From: an uncultured Eubacteriales bacterium
GTDB taxonomy: Bacteria > Bacillota > Clostridia > Christensenellales > Aristaeellaceae
NCBI GenBank assembly: GCA_900542445.1
Contig: UQNN01000008.1
Span: forward strand, 62,001-126,000
DNA: 64,000 nt
Direction of reading: 5' to 3'
The first letter of the stretch is position 1; every line of letters starts with the position of its first letter. The notes beneath the pieces were generated by a model, which did no database searches, was not told the origin of the DNA, and saw nothing but the letters and a program-made list of their open reading frames with translations. Positions 17,932 through 25,606 of the stretch are shown piece by piece. The position numbers and the translations under genes were made by a program.

Positions 17932-18934
17932 ACTCCCACGCCTGATCGATGCTCACGCCGTTAAAATAATGCGTCACGATCTCCTCGGCGGTTCGACCTT
18001 CCTTCGCCATCGCATACGCGCCCCACTGGCTCATGCCCACGCCATGGCCGTAACCCTTGCCGCGCATCTGAACCTGTCCATCCTCCACGCGCAGGCTTTC
18101 CAAAAGACATGAGCGCATCTTTGTCGAGCCGATGGCGATTCTGAACGCAGGCGCGGAAACGGACTTTCCGGAAATCAGCAGCGTTTTCGCGCGGCCGGAT
18201 TCGCCGCGCTGACCGATGGCGATGCTCTCTACCTTGTCCACGGTCACGCCGGAAGCTTTCGCCGCGGCCATCACTTCATCCATGGAGAAGCTGGCCTGCC
18301 AGTGGGCGGCCTCCGCCGGGGCTTCGTCGTTTTCCATCCCCTTGACGCACTGCGTATAACCCGGCTCGGCTTTTTCGTAATCCAGCCCCTCTTTGGCGCG
18401 CGCCGTCAGCCCGCCGGAATGCGCATGAAACCACGCATACGGCAGTTCGCCGCCCGCGTTGAGCACCTTGCCTCGCGTCTCCTTCACGGCCTCGCGAATG
18501 CGCGCGTTCACGCCCGCCGCGTCATACGCCTGCGCTTCTTTGATATCGGTGGAGATATCCGCGCCGTCGTACATGGATTCCTTTTGGGAGACGAATTGCA
18601 GCACGAATGTGCGCGCCAAAATTGCCTGTGCCTTGAGCGCCTCCAGCGGCCAGTCGCCCGCCATCTCTCCGGCCAGCACGGCGGGCAGATAATCTTCGAC
18701 GGACAGGGTTTCCAGCTTCTCGTTTTTCACGTCGTAAACCTTGAGCATCGGCACGCCGGACTCGTTTTTTTCAAGCCGCTCCGGCACAAGCTGCGCCGCG
18801 CTTTTGCCCGGCGCCCTGCCCGCCGTCTGTTCCGGCTGTGGCAGGGCGGGCTTGTCCCCGCCGCCGCTCCCCGCCGCGCACCCACTCAGACACAGACAGG
18901 CGGCGCACGAAAAAATCAGCCATCCTCGCTTCAT
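17930..18934 (-). CDS. SpoIID/LytB-domain lipoprotein
   Basis: 334 residues. A lipoprotein signal (MKRGWLIFSCAACLCLSGCAAG) is followed by a Pro-rich linker and a full SpoIID domain: SVEDYLPAVLAGEM with the catalytic glutamate, LKAQAILARTFVL, AWFHAHSGG and the C-terminal GYGHGVGMSQWGAYAMA. SpoIID enzymes are lytic transglycosylases acting on peptidoglycan with stripped stem peptides, usually during engulfment. Lipid anchoring and isolation from other spo genes make a general cell-wall paralogue as likely as spoIID itself. GGAGGG precedes the ATG by 5 nt. Confidence 0.85.
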   Translation of the reverse strand: MKRGWLIFSCAACLCLSGCAAGSGGGDKPALPQPEQTAGRAPGKSAAQLVPERLEKNESGVPMLKVYDVKNEKLETLSVEDYLPAVLAGEMAGDWPLEALKAQAILARTFVLQFVSQKESMYDGADISTDIKEAQAYDAAGVNARIREAVKETRGKVLNAGGELPYAWFHAHSGGLTARAKEGLDYEKAEPGYTQCVKGMENDEAPAEAAHWQASFSMDEVMAAAKASGVTVDKVESIAIGQRGESGRAKTLLISGKSVSAPAFRIAIGSTKMRSCLLESLRVEDGQVQMRGKGYGHGVGMSQWGAYAMAKEGRTAEEIVTHYFNGVSIDQAWE

Positions 18935-18980
18935 GTTATCCCTCCGGGGAATACTATGCGCGAAAACAGCTGAAATATAC

Positions 18981-20267
18981 TCAATAGTTCACATTCCACG
19001 TCGAGACGTAGGCCACGCCGCCGTCCACCAGAATCATGCAGACGTTGTCGCCATAGCTGAGCATCGTCGCCTGCTTGCCGCCGGTGTACGTCGCTTTAAG
19101 CGAGGTCATCGCCTGGTCATAGTAAACGTTGATCGTGTTGCTCGAACTGCCGTAGGCCACCGCCAGGGTGATGACCGAGCCGGACGTGGGCGCGGCAGGT
19201 TCAGCCGGCTTCGGCGTGATGTATTCCACCAGCGGCGTCGGGGTCGGCGTGATGTATTCCACCAGCGGCGTCGGGGTCGGCGTGATATAAATCACCTGCG
19301 GGGTCGGCGTAGGCGTCACGTAGACGTACCTCGGCGTGGGCGTGACATACGTGCCGTTAAAGCTCAGGAAGCGCGTCATCATGTAGCCGTGGCGCGTGCC
19401 GACATAGACCTCGCACCACGTCGCGCCGTAGGAAACGACCTTCACCTGCGTGCCGTTGGCGTACTGGCCGAGCGCCTTCGCGCTCTGCGACGGCGATTCG
19501 CGCAGATACAGTACCTGCGTACTCTTCGGGTTGTTCACGTAAGCCGTCCGCGTGCTGACCGTGCCGGAATTGCTGTTCGAGCCGCTGTTGGTCGTGCCCA
19601 TGTTGCTCAGGTATCTCGTCGCCATGAAGCCCGTCAGGCCGCCGCCCATGATCTGACACCAGCCGTTCCCCTTGAGCAGCACGGTCACGCGCGTGCCAGA
19701 TTTAAGCGAACCGATGCTTCCATAGGACGACGACGGGCCGCGCCGCACATTGACCTTGCCGCCGTTTCGCGTGGAAACGGTCGCGGTCGTCGTGCTCTTG
19801 TTGATCAGCGAGTCGTGCATGTAGCCGGTATAGGTTGCGCCGCCCACGTTCACGCTGACATAATTCCACTCATAAGAGGCATCCAGAATGTTGACGGTCA
19901 TGCCGCTGGTCACGCGCGTCACCACCGCGTAATCCAGAGACGGCCCCTGCCGCAGATTGACATAGCCGCCGTTTGCATAGGCCACCGTGCCGATGCTTCC
20001 GTTCTGCGCGAAGGTCAGGTAGTTGCCCGCCATATAGCCGGTTTTGCCATCCATTGTGCGCACGGGATACCAGCCGGAAGTGCTCTGCCCCTGCACCGTC
20101 ACCCACGACCCGCTGTCGTATTTGCCAAGACTGCGGCTCGTTTTGCTGGCGTACTGGCGCAGATTCAGCCTGCCGCCGCGCACCACCGCAAAATCCGCGG
20201 CCAGCGCCATCGCCGGCACAAGAGCGAGCAGCAGCAGCAGCGCGATCAGTTTGATTGTTTTCCTCAC
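18981..20267 (-). CDS. Secreted protein with four SH3 domains and a Pro-Thr linker
   Basis: 428 residues. Signal peptide (MRKTIKLIALLLLLALVPAMALA), then four SH3b repeats opening GGRLNLRQYAS, GYVNLRQGPS, GKVNVRRGPS and VLYLRESPS. Each ends in a GYM/GFM-type strand. A linker of repeated TPTPTPLVEYI units leads to a C-terminal beta domain of about 65 residues ending CMILVDGGVAYVSTWNVNY, which I do not recognise. Probably a wall-binding extracellular protein. It lies 46 bp downstream of nothing else on this strand and 46 bp upstream of the SpoIID-like gene, so the two may be co-transcribed. Confidence 0.8.
   Translation of the reverse strand: MRKTIKLIALLLLLALVPAMALAADFAVVRGGRLNLRQYASKTSRSLGKYDSGSWVTVQGQSTSGWYPVRTMDGKTGYMAGNYLTFAQNGSIGTVAYANGGYVNLRQGPSLDYAVVTRVTSGMTVNILDASYEWNYVSVNVGGATYTGYMHDSLINKSTTTATVSTRNGGKVNVRRGPSSSYGSIGSLKSGTRVTVLLKGNGWCQIMGGGLTGFMATRYLSNMGTTNSGSNSNSGTVSTRTAYVNNPKSTQVLYLRESPSQSAKALGQYANGTQVKVVSYGATWCEVYVGTRHGYMMTRFLSFNGTYVTPTPRYVYVTPTPTPQVIYITPTPTPLVEYITPTPTPLVEYITPKPAEPAAPTSGSVITLAVAYGSSSNTINVYYDQAMTSLKATYTGGKQATMLSYGDNVCMILVDGGVAYVSTWNVNY
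19213..19311. repeat. 33-bp tandem repeat in the SH3 protein linker
   Basis: A 33-bp unit beginning GGCGTGATGTATTCCACC occurs at 19213 and 19246, with a diverged third unit from 19279. Each encodes 11 residues (TPTPTPLVEYI or a variant). Confidence 0.85.
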
Positions 20268-20677
20268 TTGATTTCACCAACCCTTTTATCCTGTGCATAC
20301 AAGACGAACGAGCATGCCGGATTCTTCCTGTTTTTTTCATTTTGTTCAAAATGAATTTGCACGTAAAATGTATTTCTCAGCCGCGAAGCGAAACAGGGAG
20401 TCCGAGGGTCTCAGTCCCCCAATCCTTCAAAAAACAAAGTTTCAGAACAGGATACGGAGTATCCTGCGATTGAAACGTCATCGAACCGCTTCCGTTGTTT
20501 CTTTCCCCGCTAAACAAAGCCAGTATACCATACTCCGCCGTTTTTGACCAGTATCCGGCGGCAGTTGCGGGCTTTTTCTGTTAGTTTTCTAAAACGCATC
20601 AATTCCGCTCTTTCCATCGCTTCAAAAGCGTGGTACAATAAGCAACGAAAAGCAACACAATCAAAGGGGGCTTACCC
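20268..20677. other. Intergenic region upstream of the methionine aminopeptidase
   Basis: 410 bp with no gene. It contains a GCGAAGCGAAACAGGGAG palindromic half-element (20383-20432), a GTTTCA-type hairpin (20439-20476), and a possible -10 box TACAAT at 20634-20639 for the downstream gene, with only a weak -35 (TTTCCA). Confidence 0.6.
20439..20476. repeat. GTTTCA/TGAAAC hairpin, copy 1
   Basis: Outer arms GTTTCA and TGAAAC enclose an inner stem CAGGATAC / GTATCCTG with a small internal loop (GAA opposite CGAT). It is followed by GTCAT. Copies at 21698 and 22914 keep the outer arms but change both sides of the inner stem. Confidence 0.7.
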
Positions 20678-21550
20678 ATGCATAAGCTGGATCGCAACAT
20701 GCCCTGCTGGTGCGGCAGCGGCAAAAAATACAAGCATTGCCATTATGATTTTGACGAGAAGCTCGACGACATGCACCGCCGCGGCGCGATCATTCCGACA
20801 CACGACATGATTAAAAACGAGGCGCAGATCGCGGGCATTCGCGAGAGCGCGAAGATCAACGTCGCGGTGCTCGATTACGTCGCCGCGCACATCCGCGCGG
20901 GCATTTCCACGGCGGAAATCGACCGCTGGGTGTATGAGCAGACGACCGCGATGGGCGGTATTCCCGCGCCGCTGAATTACGAAGGATTCCCCAAGAGCGT
21001 CTGCACGTCCATCGACGATCAGGTGTGCCACGGCATCCCGTCCGAAGACGACATTCTCTGCAACGGCGATATCATCAACGTCGATTGCTCGACGATCTAC
21101 AAGGGCTATTATTCCGATTCATCCCGCATGTTCATCATCGGCGAAACCACGCCGGAGAAAAAGAAGCTCGTGGAGGTCACGCGCGAATGCGTGATGGCAG
21201 GTCTGGAGCAGGTCAAGCCGTGGGGCTTTTTGGGCGACATGGGGCAGGCCGTGCATGATTTGGCCAAAAAGAACGGTTACAGCGTCGTGCGCGACGTCGG
21301 CGGCCACGGCGTGGGCATTCAGTTCCACGAAGAGCCGTGGGTCAGCTATGTGACCCGGCGCGGGCAGGAAATGGTGATGGCGCCGGGCATGATGTTCACC
21401 ATCGAGCCGATGATCAATATGGGCACGGACGACATCTACGTCGATGCGGACAACGACTGGACGATCTACACGGAGGACGGCATGCCCTCCGCTCAGTGGG
21501 AAATTCAAGTGCTGGTGACGGAGACGGGCCACGAAGTCATCTCGTGGTAA
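20678..21550 (+). CDS. map: Methionine aminopeptidase with N-terminal SEC-C zinc motif
   Basis: 290 residues. Residues 1-25 form a SEC-C motif (MPCWCGSGKKYKHCHYD). The catalytic pita-bread fold follows: PSVCTSIDDQVCHGIP-like region, the metal ligands in VDCSTIYKGYYSDSSR, GGHGVGIQFHEEP, MFTIEPMI and AQWEIQVLVTETG. It removes initiator methionine from nascent proteins. The SEC-C extension is known in many Clostridia and may dock the enzyme on ribosomes or zinc; this is not tested. AAAGGGGGC precedes the ATG by 6 nt. Confidence 0.93.
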   Translation: MHKLDRNMPCWCGSGKKYKHCHYDFDEKLDDMHRRGAIIPTHDMIKNEAQIAGIRESAKINVAVLDYVAAHIRAGISTAEIDRWVYEQTTAMGGIPAPLNYEGFPKSVCTSIDDQVCHGIPSEDDILCNGDIINVDCSTIYKGYYSDSSRMFIIGETTPEKKKLVEVTRECVMAGLEQVKPWGFLGDMGQAVHDLAKKNGYSVVRDVGGHGVGIQFHEEPWVSYVTRRGQEMVMAPGMMFTIEPMINMGTDDIYVDADNDWTIYTEDGMPSAQWEIQVLVTETGHEVISW

Positions 21551-21621
21551 GGAGGCCTCTTTCGTCTCCGCCGCAAGCCTGTTTGAACCCAAAGCCTGCC
21601 GCACGCGGCCAAACTTCGCCT

Positions 21622-21685
21622 TTCGCCGCGAAGCGAAGAAGGGAATCTGAGGGGGGTAGGTTTGGGCGACAGCCCAAAATATTTC
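21622..21685. repeat. GCGAAGCGAAG-type palindromic half-element
   Basis: CGCCGCGAAGCGAAGAAGGG followed by a TTTGGGCGACAGCCCAAA palindrome. It sits 13 bp before the next hairpin. Confidence 0.7.
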
Positions 21686-21697
21686 GCAAAAAGCAAA

Positions 21698-21735
21698 GTT
21701 TCAGAGCAGGCTGCAAAGCAGCCTACGATTGAAAC
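21698..21735. repeat. GTTTCA/TGAAAC hairpin, copy 2
   Basis: Same outer arms and internal loop as copy 1, but the inner stem is AGGCTGC / GCAGCCT: compensatory changes on both sides. Also followed by GTCAT. Confidence 0.7.
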
Positions 21736-21827
21736 GTCATGAAAGCACATTCTTTCCTCTTCTCGCAGAAAAAAGTTCTTTCTATAAATTTGCCTTTCAA
21801 AACTGCATTTCTTTTCCAAAAAAAGGC

Positions 21828-21856
21828 TTGACAAACTTCTCACACAGGATTACAGT
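21828..21856 (+). promoter_or_regulatory. Promoter of the FMN-riboswitch transcript
   Basis: Perfect TTGACA (21828-21833), 17-nt spacer, TACAGT (21851-21856), about 25 nt before the aptamer. Confidence 0.75.
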
Positions 21857-21880
21857 ATAGGCGAAGTTCAAAACTGAATG

Positions 21881-21997
21881 GTCTTTGGGGCAGGGTGCAA
21901 ATCCCTACCGATGGTATAGTCCATGAACCCTTGAGCAATCTTGGGCCGATCTGGTGCAATTCCAGAACCGACGGTGACAGTCCGGATGGGAAAAGAC
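21881..21997 (+). promoter_or_regulatory. FMN riboswitch (RFN element)
   Basis: The conserved RFN blocks are all present: GGGGCAGGGTG, AATCCCTACCG, GGTATAGTCC, GATCTGGTG, TTCCAGAACCGACGGTGACA and AGTCCGGATGGG. GTCTTT (21881) and AAAGAC (to 21997) close the P1 stem. RFN aptamers bind flavin mononucleotide and usually lower expression when it is abundant. The terminator 55 nt downstream is the likely expression platform. Confidence 0.95.
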
Positions 21998-22052
21998 AAA
22001 AGTGTTATCCAAATTTTGCGGCATGGCTGTTCGCCGTTCCGAAAGAAGTGGA

Positions 22053-22092
22053 TTTCCCGAGGCCAATCTCTTGTTTGGCTTCGGGAATTTTT
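22053..22092 (+). terminator. Riboswitch expression-platform terminator
   Basis: TTCCCGAGGCCAA pairs with TTGGCTTCGGGAA and is followed by TTTTT, 20 nt before the ribU start. It should form when FMN occupies the aptamer. Confidence 0.85.
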
Positions 22093-22112
22093 ACTTTCGG
22101 GAGGAAATCACC

Positions 22113-22718
22113 ATGAAACGCACACAAACCCGCCGCCTGACCCTCGCCGCCATGATGGGCGCAGTCTCTTTCGTGCTGATGTATTTCAGCTTCTCCGTGC
22201 CGGTGCTCTCGCCGTTCGCGGATTTCGACCTTTCCGCCCTGCCGGATCTGATCGGCGGCTTCGTGCTCGGCCCGGTCGGCGCGGTGGAAATCATCGCGGT
22301 GAAGGTGCTGCTCAAGCTGGTGTTCAAGGGCACGTCGTCCATGTTCACCGGCGAAGTGCAGAAGTTTCTGCTCTGCACAGCCTATGCCCTGCCCGCCGTG
22401 CTGTATTATCAAAAGCACAGAACCAAGCGCGGCGCGGCCATCGGTCTGGTGCTTGGCACGATTTGCGGCGTGATCGTCGCGGTGCTGACCAACGTGTTCC
22501 TGATTTTCCCGGCCTATATGGCGCTCTACGGCATGGACTGGGCGGCGATTGTGCAGATGTGCACCGCCGTCAACCCGTGGATCACGAACGTGCCGACGAT
22601 GGTTGCGTTTTCTATCGTGCCCTTTAATGTGATTTCGTTCAGCGTGACCTCGATTCTGGCGATGCTGCTGTATAAAAAGATCAGCGTGCCGCTCAAGAAA
22701 TTCGCTTTGGTCGGATAA
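22113..22718 (+). CDS. ribU: Riboflavin ECF transporter S component
   Basis: 201 residues from the ATG at 22113, 8 nt after GGAGG. Five or six hydrophobic helices; opens MKRTQTRRLTLAAMMGAVSFVLMYF and includes DFDLSALPDLIGGFVLGP and a central KVLLKLVFKGTSSMFTGE segment typical of RibU-like substrate-binding subunits. S components pair with a shared EcfT-EcfA energizing module, which is not in this window. The FMN riboswitch upstream independently supports riboflavin as the substrate. Confidence 0.93.
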   Translation: MKRTQTRRLTLAAMMGAVSFVLMYFSFSVPVLSPFADFDLSALPDLIGGFVLGPVGAVEIIAVKVLLKLVFKGTSSMFTGEVQKFLLCTAYALPAVLYYQKHRTKRGAAIGLVLGTICGVIVAVLTNVFLIFPAYMALYGMDWAAIVQMCTAVNPWITNVPTMVAFSIVPFNVISFSVTSILAMLLYKKISVPLKKFALVG

Positions 22719-22719
22719 G

Positions 22720-22790
22720 CGCTGCAAAGCGAAGCAGGGAGTTTGAGGGATTTAATCCCTCAATGGGGTATGGGGGCAAAGCCCCATCGC
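22720..22790. repeat. Palindromic half-element after ribU
   Basis: GCAAAGCGAAGCAGGGAG, the palindrome TGAGGGATTTAATCCCTCA, then GGGGGCAAAGCCCC. Confidence 0.7.
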
Positions 22791-22809
22791 AATCCCCAAA
22801 TACGTCATA

Positions 22810-22876
22810 AAAAAGCGGGCTGAGCCCGCCTTCACCTCCGCCGAAGTCCGTCACGCACCAAAGTCTTGCTCACGCG
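22810..22876. repeat. Diverged copy of the GCCCGCC repeat
   Basis: A short AGCGGGCTGAGCCCGCCTTC hairpin, CTCCGCCGAAGTCC and a downstream CGCGGGC match the layout of the repeats at 12168 and 34686. The first hairpin may also act as a weak terminator for ribU. Confidence 0.4.
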
Positions 22877-22913
22877 GGCAATTTTACGCAATTTCCTATA
22901 CATTAAAAACGCA

Positions 22914-22952
22914 GTTTCAGTCGCAGAACGCGAAGCATTCTGCGACTGAAAC
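22914..22952. repeat. GTTTCA/TGAAAC hairpin, copy 3 (perfect arms)
   Basis: GTTTCAGTCGCAGAA pairs without mismatch with TTCTGCGACTGAAAC around a nine-base loop. It shares the outer arms of copies 1 and 2 but has a different, uninterrupted inner stem. Confidence 0.65.
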
Positions 22953-22996
22953 GGATTGATTTCGATAAAGCAGAGATATGAGAGGAGATCAACACC

Positions 22997-23482
22997 ATGC
23001 AATTCAGCAAAGAACAAAATCTGACCTTCGATCAGGCCGTCGCGCGGATGTTTGAAAAGCTCGGCGACAGCAAAATCATGGCGCTGGCCAGCGCGGTGGG
23101 CACGCATGTGATGGTGCGCAACGTAAGCTGCCTGTTCTACAACAACAAAATCTATTTCAAGACGGACAAGAATTTCCGCAAAACCCAGCAGCTTTTTGAA
23201 AACCCGAACGTCGCGCTCTGCTGGAGCGGCGTACAGGTCGAGGGCGTGGCGGAAAACAAGGGTCTTGTCGTCGATGAGCCGGGCCGCACGTTTGAAACGC
23301 TCTACAAAAAATACCTGTGGGGCAGCTACAACAAGTATTCCCATGAGGATACGGAAATCCTGATCGAGGTCACGCCGAAGTTCGTGGAAATCTGGGATAC
23401 CAGCCTGGATAACTACGCCTATCAGCTGTTTATCGATTTCGAGAAGCAGGAAGTCGTGTTTAAACCGTATGACAAGCAGTAA
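22997..23482 (+). CDS. Pyridoxamine 5'-phosphate oxidase-family flavin-binding protein
   Basis: 161 residues. The split-barrel PNPOx-like fold is indicated by DSKIMALASAVGTHVMVRNVS, LFYNNKIYFKTDKNFRKTQQL and NPNVALCWSGVQVEG. This family binds FMN or F420 and includes many uncharacterised reductases; true PdxH activity is unlikely because the usual C-terminal substrate residues are missing. The neighbouring riboflavin transporter fits a flavin theme, although a repeat and about 280 bp separate them. AGGAG precedes the ATG by 10 nt. Confidence 0.75.
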   Translation: MQFSKEQNLTFDQAVARMFEKLGDSKIMALASAVGTHVMVRNVSCLFYNNKIYFKTDKNFRKTQQLFENPNVALCWSGVQVEGVAENKGLVVDEPGRTFETLYKKYLWGSYNKYSHEDTEILIEVTPKFVEIWDTSLDNYAYQLFIDFEKQEVVFKPYDKQ

Positions 23483-23587
23483 CTCCTTCCGTCGCTCCTT
23501 CGTCGCGCCAACCTTCGGCGTTTGAAATCGCCTGAATCCGCTGCAAGCGGCGACGATTTTCAAACGTCCCTCTAACTAAGAGGAAGG
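23480..23587. repeat. About 105-bp dispersed repeat, copy 1 (overlaps a stop codon)
   Basis: Reading the opposite strand, it is an imperfect inverted copy of 28805-28910: shared blocks include GAGGGACGTTTGAAA, AATCGTCGC, GCGGATTCAG, AACGCCGAAGGTTGGC, CGACGAAG and GACGGAAGGAGTTA. The stop codon TAA of the upstream gene is the terminal TAA of the repeat. Confidence 0.75.
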
Positions 23588-23615
23588 CTTGGATATAAAC
23601 AACGAAATAAAACGC

Positions 23616-23656
23616 AAAAACCTCTCGGAGAGCGAAACGCTTACACGAGAGGTTTT
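23616..23656. terminator. Terminator for the PIG-L gene
   Basis: AACCTCTCG and CGAGAGGTT form a 9-bp stem with A and T tracts on both sides, so it can act in both directions. Confidence 0.75.
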
Positions 23657-23682
23657 AAATTGCTTGGAATTTCGTAGAACAT

Positions 23683-23732
23683 TAGCCTCCCGCTATGAGG
23701 GAGGCGGTTGCCAAAGGCAAACGGAAGGAGTG
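23683..23732. repeat. Short GGAAGGAG-terminated repeat
   Basis: GCCTCCC / GGGAGGC hairpin, then GGTTGCCAAAGGCAAAC, then GGAAGGAG, ending directly at the stop codon of the PIG-L gene. It is the short form of the repeats at 28805 and 45747. Confidence 0.6.
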
Positions 23733-24896
23733 TTATTCCACGTTTTCAAAGAAGTCCCCGCCGACGGCATCCGGCCCGACTTCGGTATATACGAGCGAAA
23801 ATTTGGCGTTGCCCGTCTTCCCTTCGTCGGTAACGACATAGCTCGTCTTCTGCTGGGTGACATGCAGCAAAAACGCTTCCTGCGCGAGCTGCTGGCTCGT
23901 CTTACCGCCCATGCTGTCCAGCGGCACGTTCCAATCCATGTGGATGACGTTTTCATCGCCCATGTGCAGATAGAGCTTTTTGACCGTCCACGTGCCGTAT
24001 GCTTCGGCCAGCGCGGGCAGAACGGAGGCGTCCGCCGCATTCTCCACGCAGTAAACGCTCGCGTCGGATGTAACCTTGTGCGCGCCGTGGCCATATTCGC
24101 CGCCCTTGTCGTGGGTGACCATGACGTCCGGCTTATATTGACGGATCAGCCCCATGACGTATCTGCGCACCTTTTCTTTGCCCCAGCGGGCATACATGTC
24201 GTCCATATGGGTGGAATAGGAATCGCCAAACGTGCCGATGACCGGGTAATTGCGCACGCCCATGTGCCATAATCCGTTGAGCAGTTCGCTCCGCCGCGCC
24301 GCGGTGGCATAGCTCATATAGGCCACGACGACGTTCTTCTTCTGCTCGACCGCGTAGGTTGGAATCGTGCCGCCGAAAAAAATCAACTCGTCGTCCGGAT
24401 GGGTTGCCAGCACAAGCAGATCCGCCTTTTCGACCGTCGGCTCCCAGCGCTGCACCCAGTCCGGCAGATCGCCCGCGCCGAAGACAAAAACCTCATTGAG
24501 CTTGAGCCGCGTGGTGATGCCTGAATTTTCCACAATGCGGAAGCGGTTCTGCCCGTTCAGCTCGACCAGCGCGTGGATATAATCCGTGCTGCCGTCGGCG
24601 ACGACCTGCCACTTGCCGTCGATTTTTTCCTCGACCGCCCAAGACTGGGGCATGTCGGCGAAGCAGACGTACAGCCAGCCCGCCGTTTCGCCCTCCGGCA
24701 GTTGAAATTCCAGATACGGCCGCCTGACCCGCTCGCTGCGCCACGCCGTCGTATAGTCGTTGTCGTGCGCGGATGTCGTGCGGACATGGCCGGAGGTGAT
24801 GACGCAGTCCGCGGTCAGCTCTCTGGCTTCCTGCGCAGCCGCGCAGACGGGAATCAGCAGCATCATCAGTGCCAACAGCGCTTTGATTGTCTTCAT
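23733..24896 (-). CDS. Secreted PIG-L family deacetylase with an N-terminal discoidin-like domain
   Basis: 387 residues from the ATG at 24894-24896. Signal peptide (MKTIKALLALMMLLIPVCAAA), then about 120 residues of beta-rich sequence (NDYTTAWRSERVRRPYLEFQLP and LKLNEVFVFG) reminiscent of an F5/8-type carbohydrate-binding module. The catalytic domain follows with LLVLATHPDDELIFFGGTIP, the zinc-binding and base motif of LmbE/PIG-L enzymes, and THDKGGEYGHGAHK with the second zinc histidine. Relatives deacetylate N-acetylglucosamine-type sugars. An extracellular glycan substrate is inferred. It lies 14 nt downstream of the acetyltransferase gene. Confidence 0.85.
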   Translation of the reverse strand: MKTIKALLALMMLLIPVCAAAQEARELTADCVITSGHVRTTSAHDNDYTTAWRSERVRRPYLEFQLPEGETAGWLYVCFADMPQSWAVEEKIDGKWQVVADGSTDYIHALVELNGQNRFRIVENSGITTRLKLNEVFVFGAGDLPDWVQRWEPTVEKADLLVLATHPDDELIFFGGTIPTYAVEQKKNVVVAYMSYATAARRSELLNGLWHMGVRNYPVIGTFGDSYSTHMDDMYARWGKEKVRRYVMGLIRQYKPDVMVTHDKGGEYGHGAHKVTSDASVYCVENAADASVLPALAEAYGTWTVKKLYLHMGDENVIHMDWNVPLDSMGGKTSQQLAQEAFLLHVTQQKTSYVVTDEGKTGNAKFSLVYTEVGPDAVGGDFFENVE

Positions 24897-24910
24897 CGCT
24901 TCTCCCCTGC

Positions 24911-25390
24911 TCACAGCTTCAGCGCCGCAATGGCCTCTTCGCCATCCATTGCGCCTGTTTCCATGAATCCAAAGCCGTTATACAGTTTTCTGGCCTTCTG
25001 GTTATCCGGATCATAGGAGAGCCAGAAAACCTCCGCCGGGCCGCACGGGAACGTGCGCACATATTCGATCAGCTTTTCGATGGCCTGTCTGCCATAGCCG
25101 CGCCCCTGCCAACGTTCGTCGATCATCAGCCGCCACAGGCAATAGTTGCCCGCGGAAATCGCCGGGTTTTCCTCGCCCGGCAGATCGCCGTAACCGATCA
25201 TCGCAAAGCCGACAAGCGCCGCGCCGTCGTACAACGCAAACGGTTCGGCAACGCCGCCCTCCTCGCGGGTCGCAAACGCCTCTAAAATGCTCTCGATGTT
25301 GGAAGCCACGTAATCTACCTGCGTGCGCTTGACCTTGAGCCGCGCAACCTGCCAAACGTTTTGGCGATTGATTTTTTTCAGTTCCAGCAT
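24911..25390 (-). CDS. GNAT-family N-acetyltransferase
   Basis: 159 residues from the ATG at 25388-25390 with AAGGAG upstream. The acetyl-CoA-binding segment is RLMIDERWQGRGYGRQAIEKLIEYV, preceded by ALVGFAMIGYG, and the C-terminal SYDPDNQKARKLYNGFGFMETG is characteristic. It resembles SpeG/PaiA-like GNATs, but the acceptor cannot be assigned. It is probably co-transcribed with the downstream PIG-L gene. Confidence 0.85.
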   Translation of the reverse strand: MLELKKINRQNVWQVARLKVKRTQVDYVASNIESILEAFATREEGGVAEPFALYDGAALVGFAMIGYGDLPGEENPAISAGNYCLWRLMIDERWQGRGYGRQAIEKLIEYVRTFPCGPAEVFWLSYDPDNQKARKLYNGFGFMETGAMDGEEAIAALKL

Positions 25391-25400
25391 AATGTCTCCT

Positions 25401-25594
25401 TTTTGGGCTGCCGCCCAAACCTGCCTGAGGGACAAGTCCCTCAGACTCCCTCCTTCGCTTCGCGGCGGTTAAAACACTTTTATCCTATCATTGATTGCGC
25501 AGCAATCAATGAAGTGGGAAGGTGAAGGGAACTCAGTTTCCTTCCGGGGCTTGGGATTGAAGCCACGTGCCCGCTGTGCGGGATTCAGCGTGGC
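25401..25594. repeat. Composite palindromic element with inserted hairpin module
   Basis: GGGCTGCCGCCC, CTGAGGGACAAGTCCCTCAG, CTCCTTCGCTTCGCGGCGG, a central hairpin CATTGATTGC / GCAATCAATG, GGGAACTCAGTTTCC and, instead of the usual closing palindrome, a hairpin (25562-25594) with arms GCCACG and CGTGGC. Its inner CCCGCTGTGCGGGATTCA matches the module at 31897. Confidence 0.75.
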
Positions 25595-25606
25595 GAAAAT
25601 TGGAAA

